From assembly GCF_000466745.1 (NCBI RefSeq), contig NZ_ANNI01000004.1, forward strand, positions 1 through 64,000: DNA of 64,000 bases, read 5' to 3'. The notes beneath the pieces are model-generated. The model made no database searches, was not told the origin of the DNA, and saw nothing but the letters and a program-made list of their open reading frames with translations. The position numbers and the translations under genes are program-made. Below, in pieces: positions 46,473-56,016 of this stretch (positions are counted from its first letter, which is position 1; each line of letters begins with the position of its first letter). The stretch comes from Campylobacter concisus ATCC 51562. Lineage in GTDB: Bacteria > Campylobacterota > Campylobacteria > Campylobacterales > Campylobacteraceae.

Positions 46473-46478
46473 TATAAT
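46473..46478 (+). promoter_or_regulatory. Predicted -10 box of tkt
   Basis: Extended TGTATAAT, 23 bp before the start codon. Confidence 0.6.
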
Positions 46479-46501
46479 CTAGCGCAATAAAAGGAGATCA
46501 T

Positions 46502-48412
46502 ATGCTAAAAAAACAAGCCGATACTATAAGATTTTTGTGCGCTGACATGGTGCAAAACGCTAACAGCGGACACCCAGGTGCACCTATGGGTTTAGCTGAT
46601 ATTATGGTGGTTTTAAGCAACTTTTTAAAACACAATCCAAAAAATCCAAAATGGCTAAACAGAGATAGGCTAGTTTTTAGCGGTGGTCACGCATCAAGTC
46701 TGGTTTATAGCTTTTTGCACCTAAGTGGCTACGATCTAAGCCTAGATGATCTTAAAAATTTTCGCCAACTTGGCTCAAATACCCCAGGACACCCAGAAAT
46801 TCACACTCCAGGCGTTGAGGTTGCTACTGGCCCGCTTGGTCAAGGCGTAGCAAACGCAGTTGGCCTAGCCATGGCAGAAAAATACGCTGCAAACGTGCTA
46901 AATGAGCCGGACAATAAAATAATCGATCATAAAATTTACTGCCTTTGCGGCGACGGCGATCTTGAAGAGGGTATAAGCTACGAGGCATGTTCTGTAGCTG
47001 GAAATTTAAGACTAGACAACCTTGTGCTCATTTACGACTCAAACAACATCACGATCGAGGGCGACACAGCAATAGCATTTAGCGAGGATGTCAAAGCCAG
47101 GTTTGAGGCGCAGGGCTGGGAGGTCGCGCGCATCGATGGACACGACTACGATCAGATCGAATTTGCACTAGAGCAGGCAAACGAGAAAGAGTCGCCATAT
47201 CTCATCATCGCAAACACACGTATAGCACGCGGTGCAATGGAGCTTGAAGGCTCACACCACAGCCACGGCGCGCCACTTGGCGAAGAGATCATCAAAAAGG
47301 CAAAGGCTGCAGCTGGCTTTGATCCTGAGAAGAAATTTGCCATTGATGAGGACGTGCTTTTAAGATTTAGAGGTGCAGTTGAAAAGGGCGATCTAGAAGA
47401 GGCGATGTGGAACAAAAAGGTTGAGGCGCTAAGCATTGAAGGCAAAAATTTACTAAACTCACTTCTTAATCCAGACTTTAGCAAGATCGAATTTCCAGAC
47501 TTTAGCGACAAAAAGCTAGCCACAAGAGATACAAACCATGTCATTTTAAATGAGATAGCTAAAAAACTCCCTGGCTTTATAGGTGGTAGTGCTGACCTTG
47601 CTCCGTCAAATAAGACCGAGCTAAAGGGTATGGGCGACTTCCCAAATGGCAAAAATATCCACTACGGTATCAGAGAACACGCCATGGCAGCTATCAACAA
47701 CGGCATCGCCAGATACGGCCTTTTCTTGCCATTTTCAGCGACATTTTTCATCTTTAGCGACTATCTAAAGCCAAGTGCAAGGATAGCAGCACTCATGGGT
47801 ATCAAGCACTTTTTTGTCTTCACACACGATAGCATCGGCGTTGGCGAAGATGGTCCGACGCATCAGCCTATCGAGCAGCTTAGCACATTTAGGGCGATGC
47901 CAAATTTCTACACTTTCCGCCCAGCTGATGGCAACGAAAATGCAGCTAGCTGGCAAGTGGCTCTAAATTTAAACGCTCCAAGCGCCTTTGTGCTTAGCCG
48001 TCAAGGACTTGACCCACTTGCAAAAGGCGAATTTGGCGAGGTTAGTAACGGCGCATATCTTTTAAACTCGGCAAAAGATGCAAAGATAACATTTATAGCA
48101 AGCGGTAGCGAGGTCTCACTCTGCGTAAAAGCAGCTGAAATTCTTAGCCAACAAGGCATTGGCGCAAATATCGTGTCAGCTCCTTGTTTTGACCTACTTT
48201 GCGAGCAACCAGGTGAGTACGTGGCTAGAATTTTAGACAAAAACACGACTATCATCGCAGTTGAAGCTGCAACTGGCTATGAGTGGTATAAATTTGCCGA
48301 CGCAGTTTATGGCATGAATAGCTTTGGCGCTAGTGGCAAGGCGAACGAGCTATTTGATCACTTTGGATTTACTCCGCAAAAACTTGCAAATTTTGCTAGC
48401 GAACTTATATAA
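46502..48412 (+). CDS. tkt: Transketolase
   Basis: 636 aa. Thiamine diphosphate motif GDGDLEEGISYEACSVAGNLRLDNLVLIYDSNN; HPGAPMGLADIM at the N-terminus; pyrimidine-domain GIREHAMAAINNGIA and HDSIGVGEDGPTHQPIEQL. Pentose-phosphate enzyme moving two-carbon units. Single gene with its own -10 and a GC-rich hairpin after the stop. Confidence 0.97.
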   Translation: MLKKQADTIRFLCADMVQNANSGHPGAPMGLADIMVVLSNFLKHNPKNPKWLNRDRLVFSGGHASSLVYSFLHLSGYDLSLDDLKNFRQLGSNTPGHPEIHTPGVEVATGPLGQGVANAVGLAMAEKYAANVLNEPDNKIIDHKIYCLCGDGDLEEGISYEACSVAGNLRLDNLVLIYDSNNITIEGDTAIAFSEDVKARFEAQGWEVARIDGHDYDQIEFALEQANEKESPYLIIANTRIARGAMELEGSHHSHGAPLGEEIIKKAKAAAGFDPEKKFAIDEDVLLRFRGAVEKGDLEEAMWNKKVEALSIEGKNLLNSLLNPDFSKIEFPDFSDKKLATRDTNHVILNEIAKKLPGFIGGSADLAPSNKTELKGMGDFPNGKNIHYGIREHAMAAINNGIARYGLFLPFSATFFIFSDYLKPSARIAALMGIKHFFVFTHDSIGVGEDGPTHQPIEQLSTFRAMPNFYTFRPADGNENAASWQVALNLNAPSAFVLSRQGLDPLAKGEFGEVSNGAYLLNSAKDAKITFIASGSEVSLCVKAAEILSQQGIGANIVSAPCFDLLCEQPGEYVARILDKNTTIIAVEAATGYEWYKFADAVYGMNSFGASGKANELFDHFGFTPQKLANFASELI

Positions 48413-48420
48413 ATTTAATC

Positions 48421-48440
48421 TTGGGGAGTAAAATCCCCAA
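48421..48440 (+). terminator. Hairpin after tkt
   Basis: TTGGGGA / TCCCCAA with 6-nt loop GTAAAA. No U-run follows, so it may be a weak terminator. Confidence 0.55.
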
Positions 48441-48469
48441 CTGCAATCTAAAATCAAAAAAGGCATTTT

Positions 48470-49264
48470 ATGGAAATTTCTCACGTTATCGTTTTGGCCT
48501 TGGTGCAAGGTATAAGCGAATTTTTGCCGATATCTAGCTCGGCCCATCTTATCTTGGTGCCAAAGCTACTTGGCTGGCCAGATCAAGGGCTTGCTTTTGA
48601 CGTGGCAGTACATGTTGGTACGTTAAGTGCGATACTTTTTTATTTTAAAGATACGATTTTTAAGCTACTCCGCGACTTTTTTGCCTCGATCGCACAACGA
48701 AAGATGGTAGGCGATAGCTTGCTTGTCTGGTGCGTGGGATTTGCTACCATTCCAGTTGGGATCTTTGGACTTTTATTTAACAACATTATCGAAGAATACG
48801 CAAGAAGTGGCGTTGTGATCGCTATTACTACGATCGTCTTTGGCATAGCACTTTACTTTGCTGATCTTCGCTCATCAAACAAAAGCGAATATGAAATGAC
48901 CATAAAATTTGCGCTTATTATCGGCCTTGCTCAAGCTGTCGCACTTATCCCTGGCGTCTCAAGATCAGGTATAACGATGACGGCAGCCTTATTTTTAGGT
49001 TTTAGCCACAAGGGAAGTGCGAATTTCTCATTTTTGATGTCGATCCCAGTCATCATCCTAGCCGGCGGACTTGAGAGCATCAAGCTCATAAAAGACCCAA
49101 ATGCTCTGCCATGGAGCGACATCGCCCTTGGTGTCATCATAAGTGCTGTTAGTGCCTATGTTTGCGTTAAGCTATTTATGGGGATCATCTCAAGAATCAG
49201 GATGCTTCCTTTTGTCATCTACCGCTTGATTTTAGGAACATTTTTACTTTATCTATTTTTGTGA
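48470..49264 (+). CDS. uppP: Undecaprenyl-diphosphatase UppP (BacA)
   Basis: 264 aa membrane protein with about eight helices. ALVQGISEFLPISSSAHLIL holds the catalytic Glu, and ALIPGVSRSGITMTAALFLG holds the Ser/Arg motif. It recycles the lipid carrier for cell-wall synthesis and can give bacitracin tolerance in other species. Confidence 0.95.
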   Translation: MEISHVIVLALVQGISEFLPISSSAHLILVPKLLGWPDQGLAFDVAVHVGTLSAILFYFKDTIFKLLRDFFASIAQRKMVGDSLLVWCVGFATIPVGIFGLLFNNIIEEYARSGVVIAITTIVFGIALYFADLRSSNKSEYEMTIKFALIIGLAQAVALIPGVSRSGITMTAALFLGFSHKGSANFSFLMSIPVIILAGGLESIKLIKDPNALPWSDIALGVIISAVSAYVCVKLFMGIISRIRMLPFVIYRLILGTFLLYLFL

Positions 49265-49287
49265 TTTTAAAGCTTTAAAAAGTAAAA

Positions 49288-49318
49288 GCCAAGTGTGGAG
49301 AAATTTTTTACACTTGGC
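49288..49318. terminator. Hairpin between convergent uppP and the coiled-coil gene
   Basis: GCCAAGTGT / ACACTTGGC stem with a 13-nt loop rich in A/T. Confidence 0.6.
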
Positions 49319-49373
49319 AAGAATATTTAGCGTGAGTATCTTTCAAGAAAAATTTCAAGATAAGCTTGGTAAT

Positions 49374-50612
49374 TTAATCCTCTTTTTTATCTTTTTTAAT
49401 AACATTTAGCAGATCTTTTGCAGCTTGATAAGCCCTATCTCCAAATTTCTTAGCTTCTGATTTGATATCAATTTGTTTTATGTCTTCAAATTTTTCGTTG
49501 GCTTTTTTCTCAAGATTAGCGATCTCTTGTTTGATCTCTTCGATTTTGTCGTTTGTATCAAAATTTAGTTTTAGCTTTTTACTCTTGTCATTTAGCTCTT
49601 GTTTTAGGGCTTCAAATTTATTATTTGCCTCGCTCATAAGCTTTGCCATACCGTTTGATTTTAATTCTTCTATCCTTGAAATAATCTGCTCTCTTGCTTG
49701 ATCGCTAATGCGTTTAAATTTTGCTAGATTTGTATCTAGCTCGCTATTTATCACATTTTCGATCTCATTTCTTGCTACACCTTCAAATTCCTTTTCAAGT
49801 TCCCTAAGCAAGGTTATAAATTCTTCATCAATATTTTTTAAGTTTAGTAGTTGTGAGTTTAGCCTAAGCTCATCCGGAGCAAATTTTGCCTCATCTTTGA
49901 GCTTTTCTATGGCTCTTAAAATGCCATCTCTTGTACCACTTATCGCTCCACTTATCAACTCTTTTGCAAAGATATGACCCTCGTCTGCTAAATTTGCCGC
50001 TGCTATGATGATGTTTTTTGAAATTTCAAGTATTCGCTCTTTGCTAAACTCTCCTCCAATGATCGCAACATAGGTCATATTTTTAGCTATCGCACCAGCT
50101 GTTTCCTCGACATCTTTTGCACCTTCAAGAGTTGTTAAAAATGCGATTTGAGCACTTTCTTTTAAGATACCAAGAAGCCTTGTTTCTCTAATGATCGCAT
50201 TATTTAAAAGCTCTAAAATTTCCTCTTTTTCACTAAAATTTCTATCTTTTACGACCTCTTCAGCTGCTTCAAATGAAATTTTGAGCCTATTTTTTATCTC
50301 TTCACGTTTTGCTTCTATTGCACGATTTAGCTCATCTTTTTTATCAAGTAGCTCGTAAAGTGCCTTTTCTTCAGCACCGACAATGGCTTGATTTATTCCC
50401 TCCATGGCACTTTTTAGATTTTTTGCATTTATGAGATCTTCTTTGTTCATTTTGTCATAAAGCTCATTCATTTTAGCCTTTAAAATTTCTGGCAAAGCAT
50501 TTATATCTTTGTTTGCAGCATCTTGAAAGAAGTTATTGCAAAGAGCTTTTATGCTTATTAATAAGCCATCGCTGCTTTTATAATCATGTAAATTTTGTTC
50601 TAAATTATTCAT
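49374..50612 (-). CDS. Large helical coiled-coil protein, function unknown
   Basis: 412 aa, Glu/Lys/Ala/Asn-rich, no signal peptide, no membrane segment. Long coiled coils run over about residues 60-150 and 280-400. The centre (about 150-240) is Ala/Gly/Ile-rich: YVAIIGGEFSKERILEISKNIIIAAANLADEGHIFAKELISGAISGTRDG. The C-terminal end is strongly basic. Ten bp downstream of the DUF493-family gene. I do not recognise the family; a structural or DNA/membrane-associated role is possible. Confidence 0.75.
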   Translation of the reverse strand: MNNLEQNLHDYKSSDGLLISIKALCNNFFQDAANKDINALPEILKAKMNELYDKMNKEDLINAKNLKSAMEGINQAIVGAEEKALYELLDKKDELNRAIEAKREEIKNRLKISFEAAEEVVKDRNFSEKEEILELLNNAIIRETRLLGILKESAQIAFLTTLEGAKDVEETAGAIAKNMTYVAIIGGEFSKERILEISKNIIIAAANLADEGHIFAKELISGAISGTRDGILRAIEKLKDEAKFAPDELRLNSQLLNLKNIDEEFITLLRELEKEFEGVARNEIENVINSELDTNLAKFKRISDQAREQIISRIEELKSNGMAKLMSEANNKFEALKQELNDKSKKLKLNFDTNDKIEEIKQEIANLEKKANEKFEDIKQIDIKSEAKKFGDRAYQAAKDLLNVIKKDKKED

Positions 50613-50622
50613 ATCTTTTACC

Positions 50623-50889
50623 TTATAAAACGTATTTTGCTTCGTGTTTTAGTGCAGAAAATATCTCTAGCCTCTCTTCTTCGCTCAAAACTAGCACGGC
50701 TAAGTCATAGCTTGCGTACTTTTTATCTTTGCTAAATTTTGAAAAGACTAGCTTAAATTCTCTATCTTTTACTATCTCTTTTACCTTTTCTTCTACATTG
50801 ACATCTGCATCAAATATTATTTTATATTCCCAATGTGTTGGGTAATCAATTTTTGCTTTTTTGTTATTTAGATCGCATATACTCGCCAC
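50623..50889 (-). CDS. DUF493 (YbeD/HP0495-like) protein
   Basis: 88 aa, ferredoxin-like alpha/beta fold; [25 protein letters not shown] fits the family. Homologues in E. coli (YbeD) and Helicobacter (HP0495) have no settled role. Overlaps moaC by 26 bp, so translation is coupled. Confidence 0.82.
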   Translation of the reverse strand: MASICDLNNKKAKIDYPTHWEYKIIFDADVNVEEKVKEIVKDREFKLVFSKFSKDKKYASYDLAVLVLSEEERLEIFSALKHEAKYVL

Positions 50890-51337
50890 TTTTTCCTCCT
50901 GTTTTACTCACTAATACGATATTACTTATTTCCATGCTTTTATCTATAGCTTTTACCATATCATAAATGGTTAAAAGTCCCACGCTAACGCCAGTTAATG
51001 CCTCCATCTCAACGCCTGTTTTACCCTCTATTTTTACACTCACATAAAGCTTAAAAGCACAAATTTCAGATAGCTCCTCGATATCACAATCCACACCTAG
51101 AATAGCTAGTGGATGGCACATCGGGATTAGTTCACTTGTCTTTTTTGCACCCATTATCGCAGCAACGACAGCTGTTTGAATGACTGGACCTTTTTTGCCG
51201 GTATTTTCTTTTATCGCCCTAAAGGCCTCTTTGCTCATTTTGATGATCCCGCTAGCAGTTGCTACTCTTTTTGTAGGATCTTTTGGGCTCACATCGACCA
51301 TTTTTGGACGATCTTTCTCATCTAAATGCGTTAGCAT
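50864..51337 (-). CDS. moaC: Cyclic pyranopterin monophosphate synthase MoaC
   Basis: 157 aa. [27 protein letters not shown], and [31 protein letters not shown] are diagnostic. Makes cyclic pyranopterin monophosphate in the molybdenum-cofactor pathway, needed by Campylobacter's respiratory molybdoenzymes (Nap, Fdh). Start of a moaC-DUF493-coiled-coil group. Confidence 0.96.
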   Translation of the reverse strand: MLTHLDEKDRPKMVDVSPKDPTKRVATASGIIKMSKEAFRAIKENTGKKGPVIQTAVVAAIMGAKKTSELIPMCHPLAILGVDCDIEELSEICAFKLYVSVKIEGKTGVEMEALTGVSVGLLTIYDMVKAIDKSMEISNIVLVSKTGGKSGEYMRSK

Positions 51338-51735
51338 TATCTCTCCTTTTTTGGCGGATTATAGCCTATTTAAACAAATTTAAATTACCAATGGTTTTAA
51401 GCTAAAAATATACCAAATGCATAAAATTTTGGCTTTTACTTAAATGCTAAAGATTTCTCATTACTTAATATAATTATTTAATTTAAATAATTTTCTTAAG
51501 AAATAATTCAAATTTAAATTATTATACAAATTAGCACTAAAAATAAGTGATTTAATAAATAATAAATTTTATTAAAGCCATATTAGTATTGATTAAATCA
51601 TAATGTCTATATAATGTAAATAATAAAATTTAAAAAAATTTATTGATATTTTTCTTTAAAAGCTTAAAAAAATAAATTAATCGCTAATTTGCTTTTAAGA
51701 GTTAAGTATGTATAGTTTTTTTGTTTATTAAATTT
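51338..51735. other. AT-rich intergenic region upstream of the nos cluster
   Basis: About 400 bp, no gene. A perfect 11-bp palindrome TGATTAAATCA at 51590-51600 lies 10 bp before a -10 TATAAT at 51610-51615. Several TTAATT/AATTAA-rich tracts are present. This is the likely control region of the nos genes, with moaC on the other side reading away. Confidence 0.6.
51610..51615 (+). promoter_or_regulatory. Predicted -10 box of the nos cluster
   Basis: TATAAT in TCTATATAATGTAA, about 120 bp before the propeller gene; the palindrome at 51590-51600 sits just upstream. Confidence 0.45.
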
Positions 51736-52575
51736 ATGATGAAAGTGCCTTGGATTATGAGATTTCTGCTTTGTATAAGTTTGTTTTTGATAACAGCTTT
51801 TGCCCAGCAATTAGGCTGCTTTATTAATGAAAGCAACCAAAGCATCGTCTTTATAAAAGATGGACAGATTAAAGATTTGGATCTAAAAGATACGATTTAT
51901 AAAAATCAAGAGTGCGGAAATGATGGAGAATCCTTTTATATCGCAAATTTAAACAATGAGATTATTGAAGTGGCAAATGAGAAAAATTTCTTATTTGCTA
52001 TGCCAAATGTTGGCTGTAAAATTTCACAAATTGTGGCAATTAAAAATAAAATTTACGTAGCTTGCGATATGGCAAATGAAGTCAGCATAGGCGTTTTTGA
52101 TAAAAATCTAAATAAACTTTTAACTAAAAATTATAAAGATGTTTATAAAATTTCAAGCCTTTTGCCAATTGATGATGAACTATTTTTTACGAGCTTTAAT
52201 GGCAAAGCATTTTTGCTTGATAAAGAGCTTAATTTAAAAGAGAAAAAGCGTGTTGGCTTTGCTCCGCTTAGCGCCTGTAAATTTAAAGGAAATGATATTT
52301 TACTTGGCTTTAGAGATGGAGAAATTTTAGATTTTAAAAGCGGAATCAAAAAGCAAGTTTTAAAATCTAAAATTTCAGCTCTTGCGTGCATGGAGGATGA
52401 AATTTTTATAGGCGATGGGGATGGAGTAGTCTATAAATTTGACAAAGATCTTAAGCTAAAAGGGCAAAAGGCTCTTTTTAGCAATGAGATAAAAAGAATT
52501 TTTATAGATAAAGGCGTCTTAAATGGCGTAAATTTAGACAATGAGATAAAGAGTTTAGAGATAAATTCATTTTAA
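51736..52575 (+). CDS. Periplasmic beta-propeller (NapL-like) protein of the nos cluster
   Basis: About 279 aa. A hydrophobic stretch RFLLCISLFLITAFA acts as signal peptide. The rest shows repeated short beta-blade units such as IKNKIYVACDM, IDDELFFTSFNGKAFLLDK and MEDEIFIGDGDGVVYKFDKDLK, like WD40/PQQ-type propellers. Its position and type recall NapL in Campylobacter nap operons. Start uncertain: ATG at 51736, 51739 or 51757 (no strong ribosome site). Twelve bp before nosZ. Confidence 0.72.
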   Translation: MMKVPWIMRFLLCISLFLITAFAQQLGCFINESNQSIVFIKDGQIKDLDLKDTIYKNQECGNDGESFYIANLNNEIIEVANEKNFLFAMPNVGCKISQIVAIKNKIYVACDMANEVSIGVFDKNLNKLLTKNYKDVYKISSLLPIDDELFFTSFNGKAFLLDKELNLKEKKRVGFAPLSACKFKGNDILLGFRDGEILDFKSGIKKQVLKSKISALACMEDEIFIGDGDGVVYKFDKDLKLKGQKALFSNEIKRIFIDKGVLNGVNLDNEIKSLEINSF

Positions 52576-52587
52576 AAAGGAGAGTAA

Positions 52588-55176
52588 ATGCAAAAGTTAT
52601 TTTGTGTCGCAAGTGCTGCTTTGCTTGGGCTATCTTTAACGACTGCTTGTGCTGCTAGTAGTGACCTTGAAAAAGTCATGAAAGAGCGCGGGCTAAGCGA
52701 AAAAGATGTCCTTGCAGCTGCTAAAACTTATCAGCCTAGCGGTAAAAAAGATGATTTCATCGTCTTTTCATCTGGTGGGCAAAGCGGTCAAGTGCTAGTT
52801 TATGGCGTTCCGTCGATGAGAATTTATAAATACATCGGCGTTTTCACGCCAGAGCCTTGGCAAGGATATGGCTATGACAATGAGTCAAAAGCTGTTTTGA
52901 AACAAGGCAACATTAGGGGCAAAGAGATAACATGGGGCGATACACACCACCCAAATTTCAGTGAGAAAAATGGTGAGTATGTTGGTGATTATCTATTTAT
53001 CAACGATAAAGCTAACCCAAGAATCGCAGTTATAAATTTGCATGACTTTGAGACAACTCAAATCGTTGTAAACCCTATCATGAAGAGTGAGCACGGCGGT
53101 AGCTTCATCACTCCAAATAGCGAGTATGTTATCGAAGCTAGCCAATATGCAGCTCCGCTTGATAACAACTATCACTCAATAGACGACTATGAAGCAGTCT
53201 ATAGAGGCGCTGTAACTTTTTGGAAATTTGACTATCCAAAAGGCAAGATCGATGAGAAAGAGTCATTTTCTCTTGAGCTCCCACCATACTGGCAAGATTT
53301 AAGTGATGCTGGTAAAGGCGAAAGCTACGGCTGGGGCTTTACAAACTCAATAAATACTGAGATGTATACTGGCGGTATCGAAAAAGGTCTTCCTCCATTT
53401 GAAGCAGGTGCAAGTAGAAATGACACTGACTTCTTACACGTTTATAACTGGAAAATTTTAGAAAAACTTGTTCAAGACAAGAAAAACTACAAAGTTATAA
53501 ATGGTCACAAGGTAGTTACAATAGACGCTGCTGTAAAAGCAGGTGCACTATTTTTGATCCCAGAGTCAAAGAGCCCACATGGTTGTGACGTAAGCCCAGA
53601 TGGTAGATACATCATTATTGGCGGTAAGCTTGATACTCACGCATCAGTTTATGACTTTAGAAAGATCAAAGAGCTAATTGATAAAAAAGAGTATGCTGGC
53701 ACTGACCCATACGGAATTCCTATCTTAGATAGAGAAAAGTCAATGCACGGACAAGTCGAACTTGGCCTTGGACCACTGCATACATCATTTGACTCACAAG
53801 ATGGTGTACTTTATACTTCACTTTATGTTGATAGTCAAATCGTAAAATGGGACTATAAAAATTTAAAAGTGCTTGATAAGATAAATGTTCACTACAATAT
53901 CGGCCACCTTGATACAATGGAAGGCAAATCAGCAAAACCAGTTGGCAAATATGCAATCGCACTTGATAAACTTTCAATCGATCGCTTTAGCCCAGTTGGC
54001 CCACTTCATCCACAAAATCACCAGCTAATAGATATCACTGGTGCAAAAATGGATCTAATCTATGATATGCCAATCCCACTTGGCGAGCCACACGATGTTG
54101 TTTCAATAGCTGCTAGCAAACTAGCTCCAGCGCTTACTTACAATATGGGCACAAACTCAAGAACGGGCGAGGCTAGCCCATATGCAACTCTAGCTGGTCA
54201 AGAAAGAGTTGAGAGAAATGGCAAAAATGTAACCGTCTATGCGACAATGATCAGAAGCCACATCAACCCAGAGCACATCGAGGTAAATAAAGGCGATAAC
54301 GTAACAATTCACCTAACAAACCTAGAGCGCGCTCAAGATGAGACTCACGGCTTTGGCATCGACCTTTACAACATTCACGCTTCACTAGAGCCTGGCAAAA
54401 CTGCTTCAGTAAATTTCGTAGCTGATATGGAAGGTGTCTTCCCATACTACTGCACCGAGTTTTGTTCAGCACTTCACCTAGAGATGATGGGTTATTTACT
54501 TGTTAAAGATCCAAATAAAAAATATGAATCTGCTAAAAATAACAAGCTAAAAACTCTAAGCCCAGAAGCTTTAAAAGCTGAATACGACAAAGTAATCGCA
54601 ACTAATAAGGCAACTGACGATGTTATCCAAGAGGTTGTTAAGTACCTAAAAGAGAAACATTATGAGAAATATCCAAAAGTAAAAGCTTTAGTTGATGACG
54701 CACTTGATCAATACGGTCACATCAAAGAGGTAAAAGCTAAAGCTGACGAAGCTTACAAAAAAGGAGACGTAAACGGCGCTATCCTTTGGGAGTACCAAGT
54801 ATGGCAATACATGGTTAAAACAGCTGACGTTGGCTTAAGAGCTAAAAATAACCTAGCTAAAGAGATCGCAACTCCGATGAGCCCAGCTGCTGCAAAAGGT
54901 GAAGAGGCTTATCTAAAAGGCGGTTGTAATGGTTGCCACGTTATCGGTCAAGTAAGCTCAGGTCCAGACCTAACAGGCGTCTTACTAAGACATGAAAACG
55001 GCGAAAAATGGGTAGCAGAATTTATCAAAGATCCTGCTAAGTTCTATAGTGACGACTACATTAAATCAATGATTGATTACTTTAACCTTAGAATGCCAAA
55101 TCAGCATATGAGTGATGAAGAGATCAAAAATATCATCGAATACCTAAAATGGGTAGATGAAAACGCTGGTATGTAG
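52588..55176 (+). CDS. nosZ: Nitrous oxide reductase, clade II with fused cytochrome c (cNosZ)
   Basis: 862 aa periplasmic copper enzyme reducing N2O to N2. It has a Sec-type signal peptide (MQKLFCVASAALLGLSLTTACA) with no twin-arginine motif, the mark of clade II. The CuZ His residues lie in the seven-bladed propeller domain (for example DTHHPNF and GHLDT). CuA site: Cys622, Cys626, His630 and Met633 in YYCTEFCSALHLEMMG. A C-terminal monoheme cytochrome c with CNGCH near residue 780 replaces an external electron donor, as in Wolinella. AAAGGAG ribosome site. Confidence 0.97.
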   Translation: MQKLFCVASAALLGLSLTTACAASSDLEKVMKERGLSEKDVLAAAKTYQPSGKKDDFIVFSSGGQSGQVLVYGVPSMRIYKYIGVFTPEPWQGYGYDNESKAVLKQGNIRGKEITWGDTHHPNFSEKNGEYVGDYLFINDKANPRIAVINLHDFETTQIVVNPIMKSEHGGSFITPNSEYVIEASQYAAPLDNNYHSIDDYEAVYRGAVTFWKFDYPKGKIDEKESFSLELPPYWQDLSDAGKGESYGWGFTNSINTEMYTGGIEKGLPPFEAGASRNDTDFLHVYNWKILEKLVQDKKNYKVINGHKVVTIDAAVKAGALFLIPESKSPHGCDVSPDGRYIIIGGKLDTHASVYDFRKIKELIDKKEYAGTDPYGIPILDREKSMHGQVELGLGPLHTSFDSQDGVLYTSLYVDSQIVKWDYKNLKVLDKINVHYNIGHLDTMEGKSAKPVGKYAIALDKLSIDRFSPVGPLHPQNHQLIDITGAKMDLIYDMPIPLGEPHDVVSIAASKLAPALTYNMGTNSRTGEASPYATLAGQERVERNGKNVTVYATMIRSHINPEHIEVNKGDNVTIHLTNLERAQDETHGFGIDLYNIHASLEPGKTASVNFVADMEGVFPYYCTEFCSALHLEMMGYLLVKDPNKKYESAKNNKLKTLSPEALKAEYDKVIATNKATDDVIQEVVKYLKEKHYEKYPKVKALVDDALDQYGHIKEVKAKADEAYKKGDVNGAILWEYQVWQYMVKTADVGLRAKNNLAKEIATPMSPAAAKGEEAYLKGGCNGCHVIGQVSSGPDLTGVLLRHENGEKWVAEFIKDPAKFYSDDYIKSMIDYFNLRMPNQHMSDEEIKNIIEYLKWVDENAGM

Positions 55177-55181
55177 TTTTT

Positions 55182-55205
55182 AAAGGGGCGTTTTGCCCCT
55201 TTTTA
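55182..55205 (+). terminator. Terminator inside the nos cluster, after nosZ
   Basis: AAAGGGGC-GTTTT-GCCCCTTT followed by TT. It would let nosZ be made in excess over the accessory genes. Confidence 0.85.
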
Positions 55206-55260
55206 AATTTTAAAATTTTATTTTTTAGCAAGTGAAATTTTAAAATTTAAAGGAGAGATC

Positions 55261-56016
55261 ATGAGTAAATATAAAATTTATACCATTGTTGCACTTGTCT
55301 TAATGACTGTTTGTTTTACTTTGCCTGTTCTTGGTTGGCACGGAGCAAAAGAGCGTATAGCTGATGGCGATGAACTACCATCTTATACTTACGGTATCTA
55401 TAATCTTTATAGTTCATTTCAGTATAAAAATCACCTTTTACCAAAAGATGTAGCAAGCGATCTTCATAAGATGATTGAACAAAAAGCAGAGATTGGTACG
55501 CCATCTTTTCCTATCTGGTACGTCTCTCTTGAAGCTCCAAATTATCCAAAATCAGCCTTTCCTGATGGAATTCCTGTATATTTTCACGTAGATGGATATA
55601 GTGGCGACGTGCATGAGATGAATACGATAAATCACTACATTGGTATGTATCCTATGGAGCATGGCGGAAATTTAGAGCGAGCGATAGCGCCTTATTATTT
55701 GCTTATTTCAACGCTTTGTATGCTCGCATTTTTGTATTACAACGGCAAATTTAACTCACTTCTTATGGTTCCAACGATTATCGCGCCTGTGCTATTTATG
55801 AGCGCATTTGCAGGATGGCTTTACTGGTATGGACACAATATGCAAGAGTGGGGCGCATTTAAGATTAAACCATTTATGCCAACAGTTTTAGGCGATGGTA
55901 GCGTTGCACAATTTACAACTCACTCTTATCCAAGTATCGGATTTTGGGTTATGATCGCTATGAGCGTATTTTGCATACTTGCAGTATTTTCAAAGAAAAA
56001 AGAGCTAAATGCGTAA
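55261..56016 (+). CDS. nosB: Nos cluster membrane protein NosB-like
   Basis: 251 aa with an N-terminal hydrophobic segment and two or three helices near the C-terminus, and a periplasmic domain (about 30-150). It holds the position of nosB in the Wolinella-type nos cluster (nosZ-B-D-G-C1-C2-H-F-Y). Function not known; assignment by position and membrane layout. Its end overlaps nosD by 8 bp. AAAGGAGAG ribosome site. Confidence 0.78.
   Translation: MSKYKIYTIVALVLMTVCFTLPVLGWHGAKERIADGDELPSYTYGIYNLYSSFQYKNHLLPKDVASDLHKMIEQKAEIGTPSFPIWYVSLEAPNYPKSAFPDGIPVYFHVDGYSGDVHEMNTINHYIGMYPMEHGGNLERAIAPYYLLISTLCMLAFLYYNGKFNSLLMVPTIIAPVLFMSAFAGWLYWYGHNMQEWGAFKIKPFMPTVLGDGSVAQFTTHSYPSIGFWVMIAMSVFCILAVFSKKKELNA

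Noticed and set aside
47152-47652. A 166-codon open frame on the minus strand
   Set aside because: Antisense to tkt; composition typical of a mirror frame.
51590-51603. FNR site at the nos promoter
   Set aside because: The half-sites TTGAT and ATCA are separated by only three bases, not four; kept only as an unassigned palindrome.
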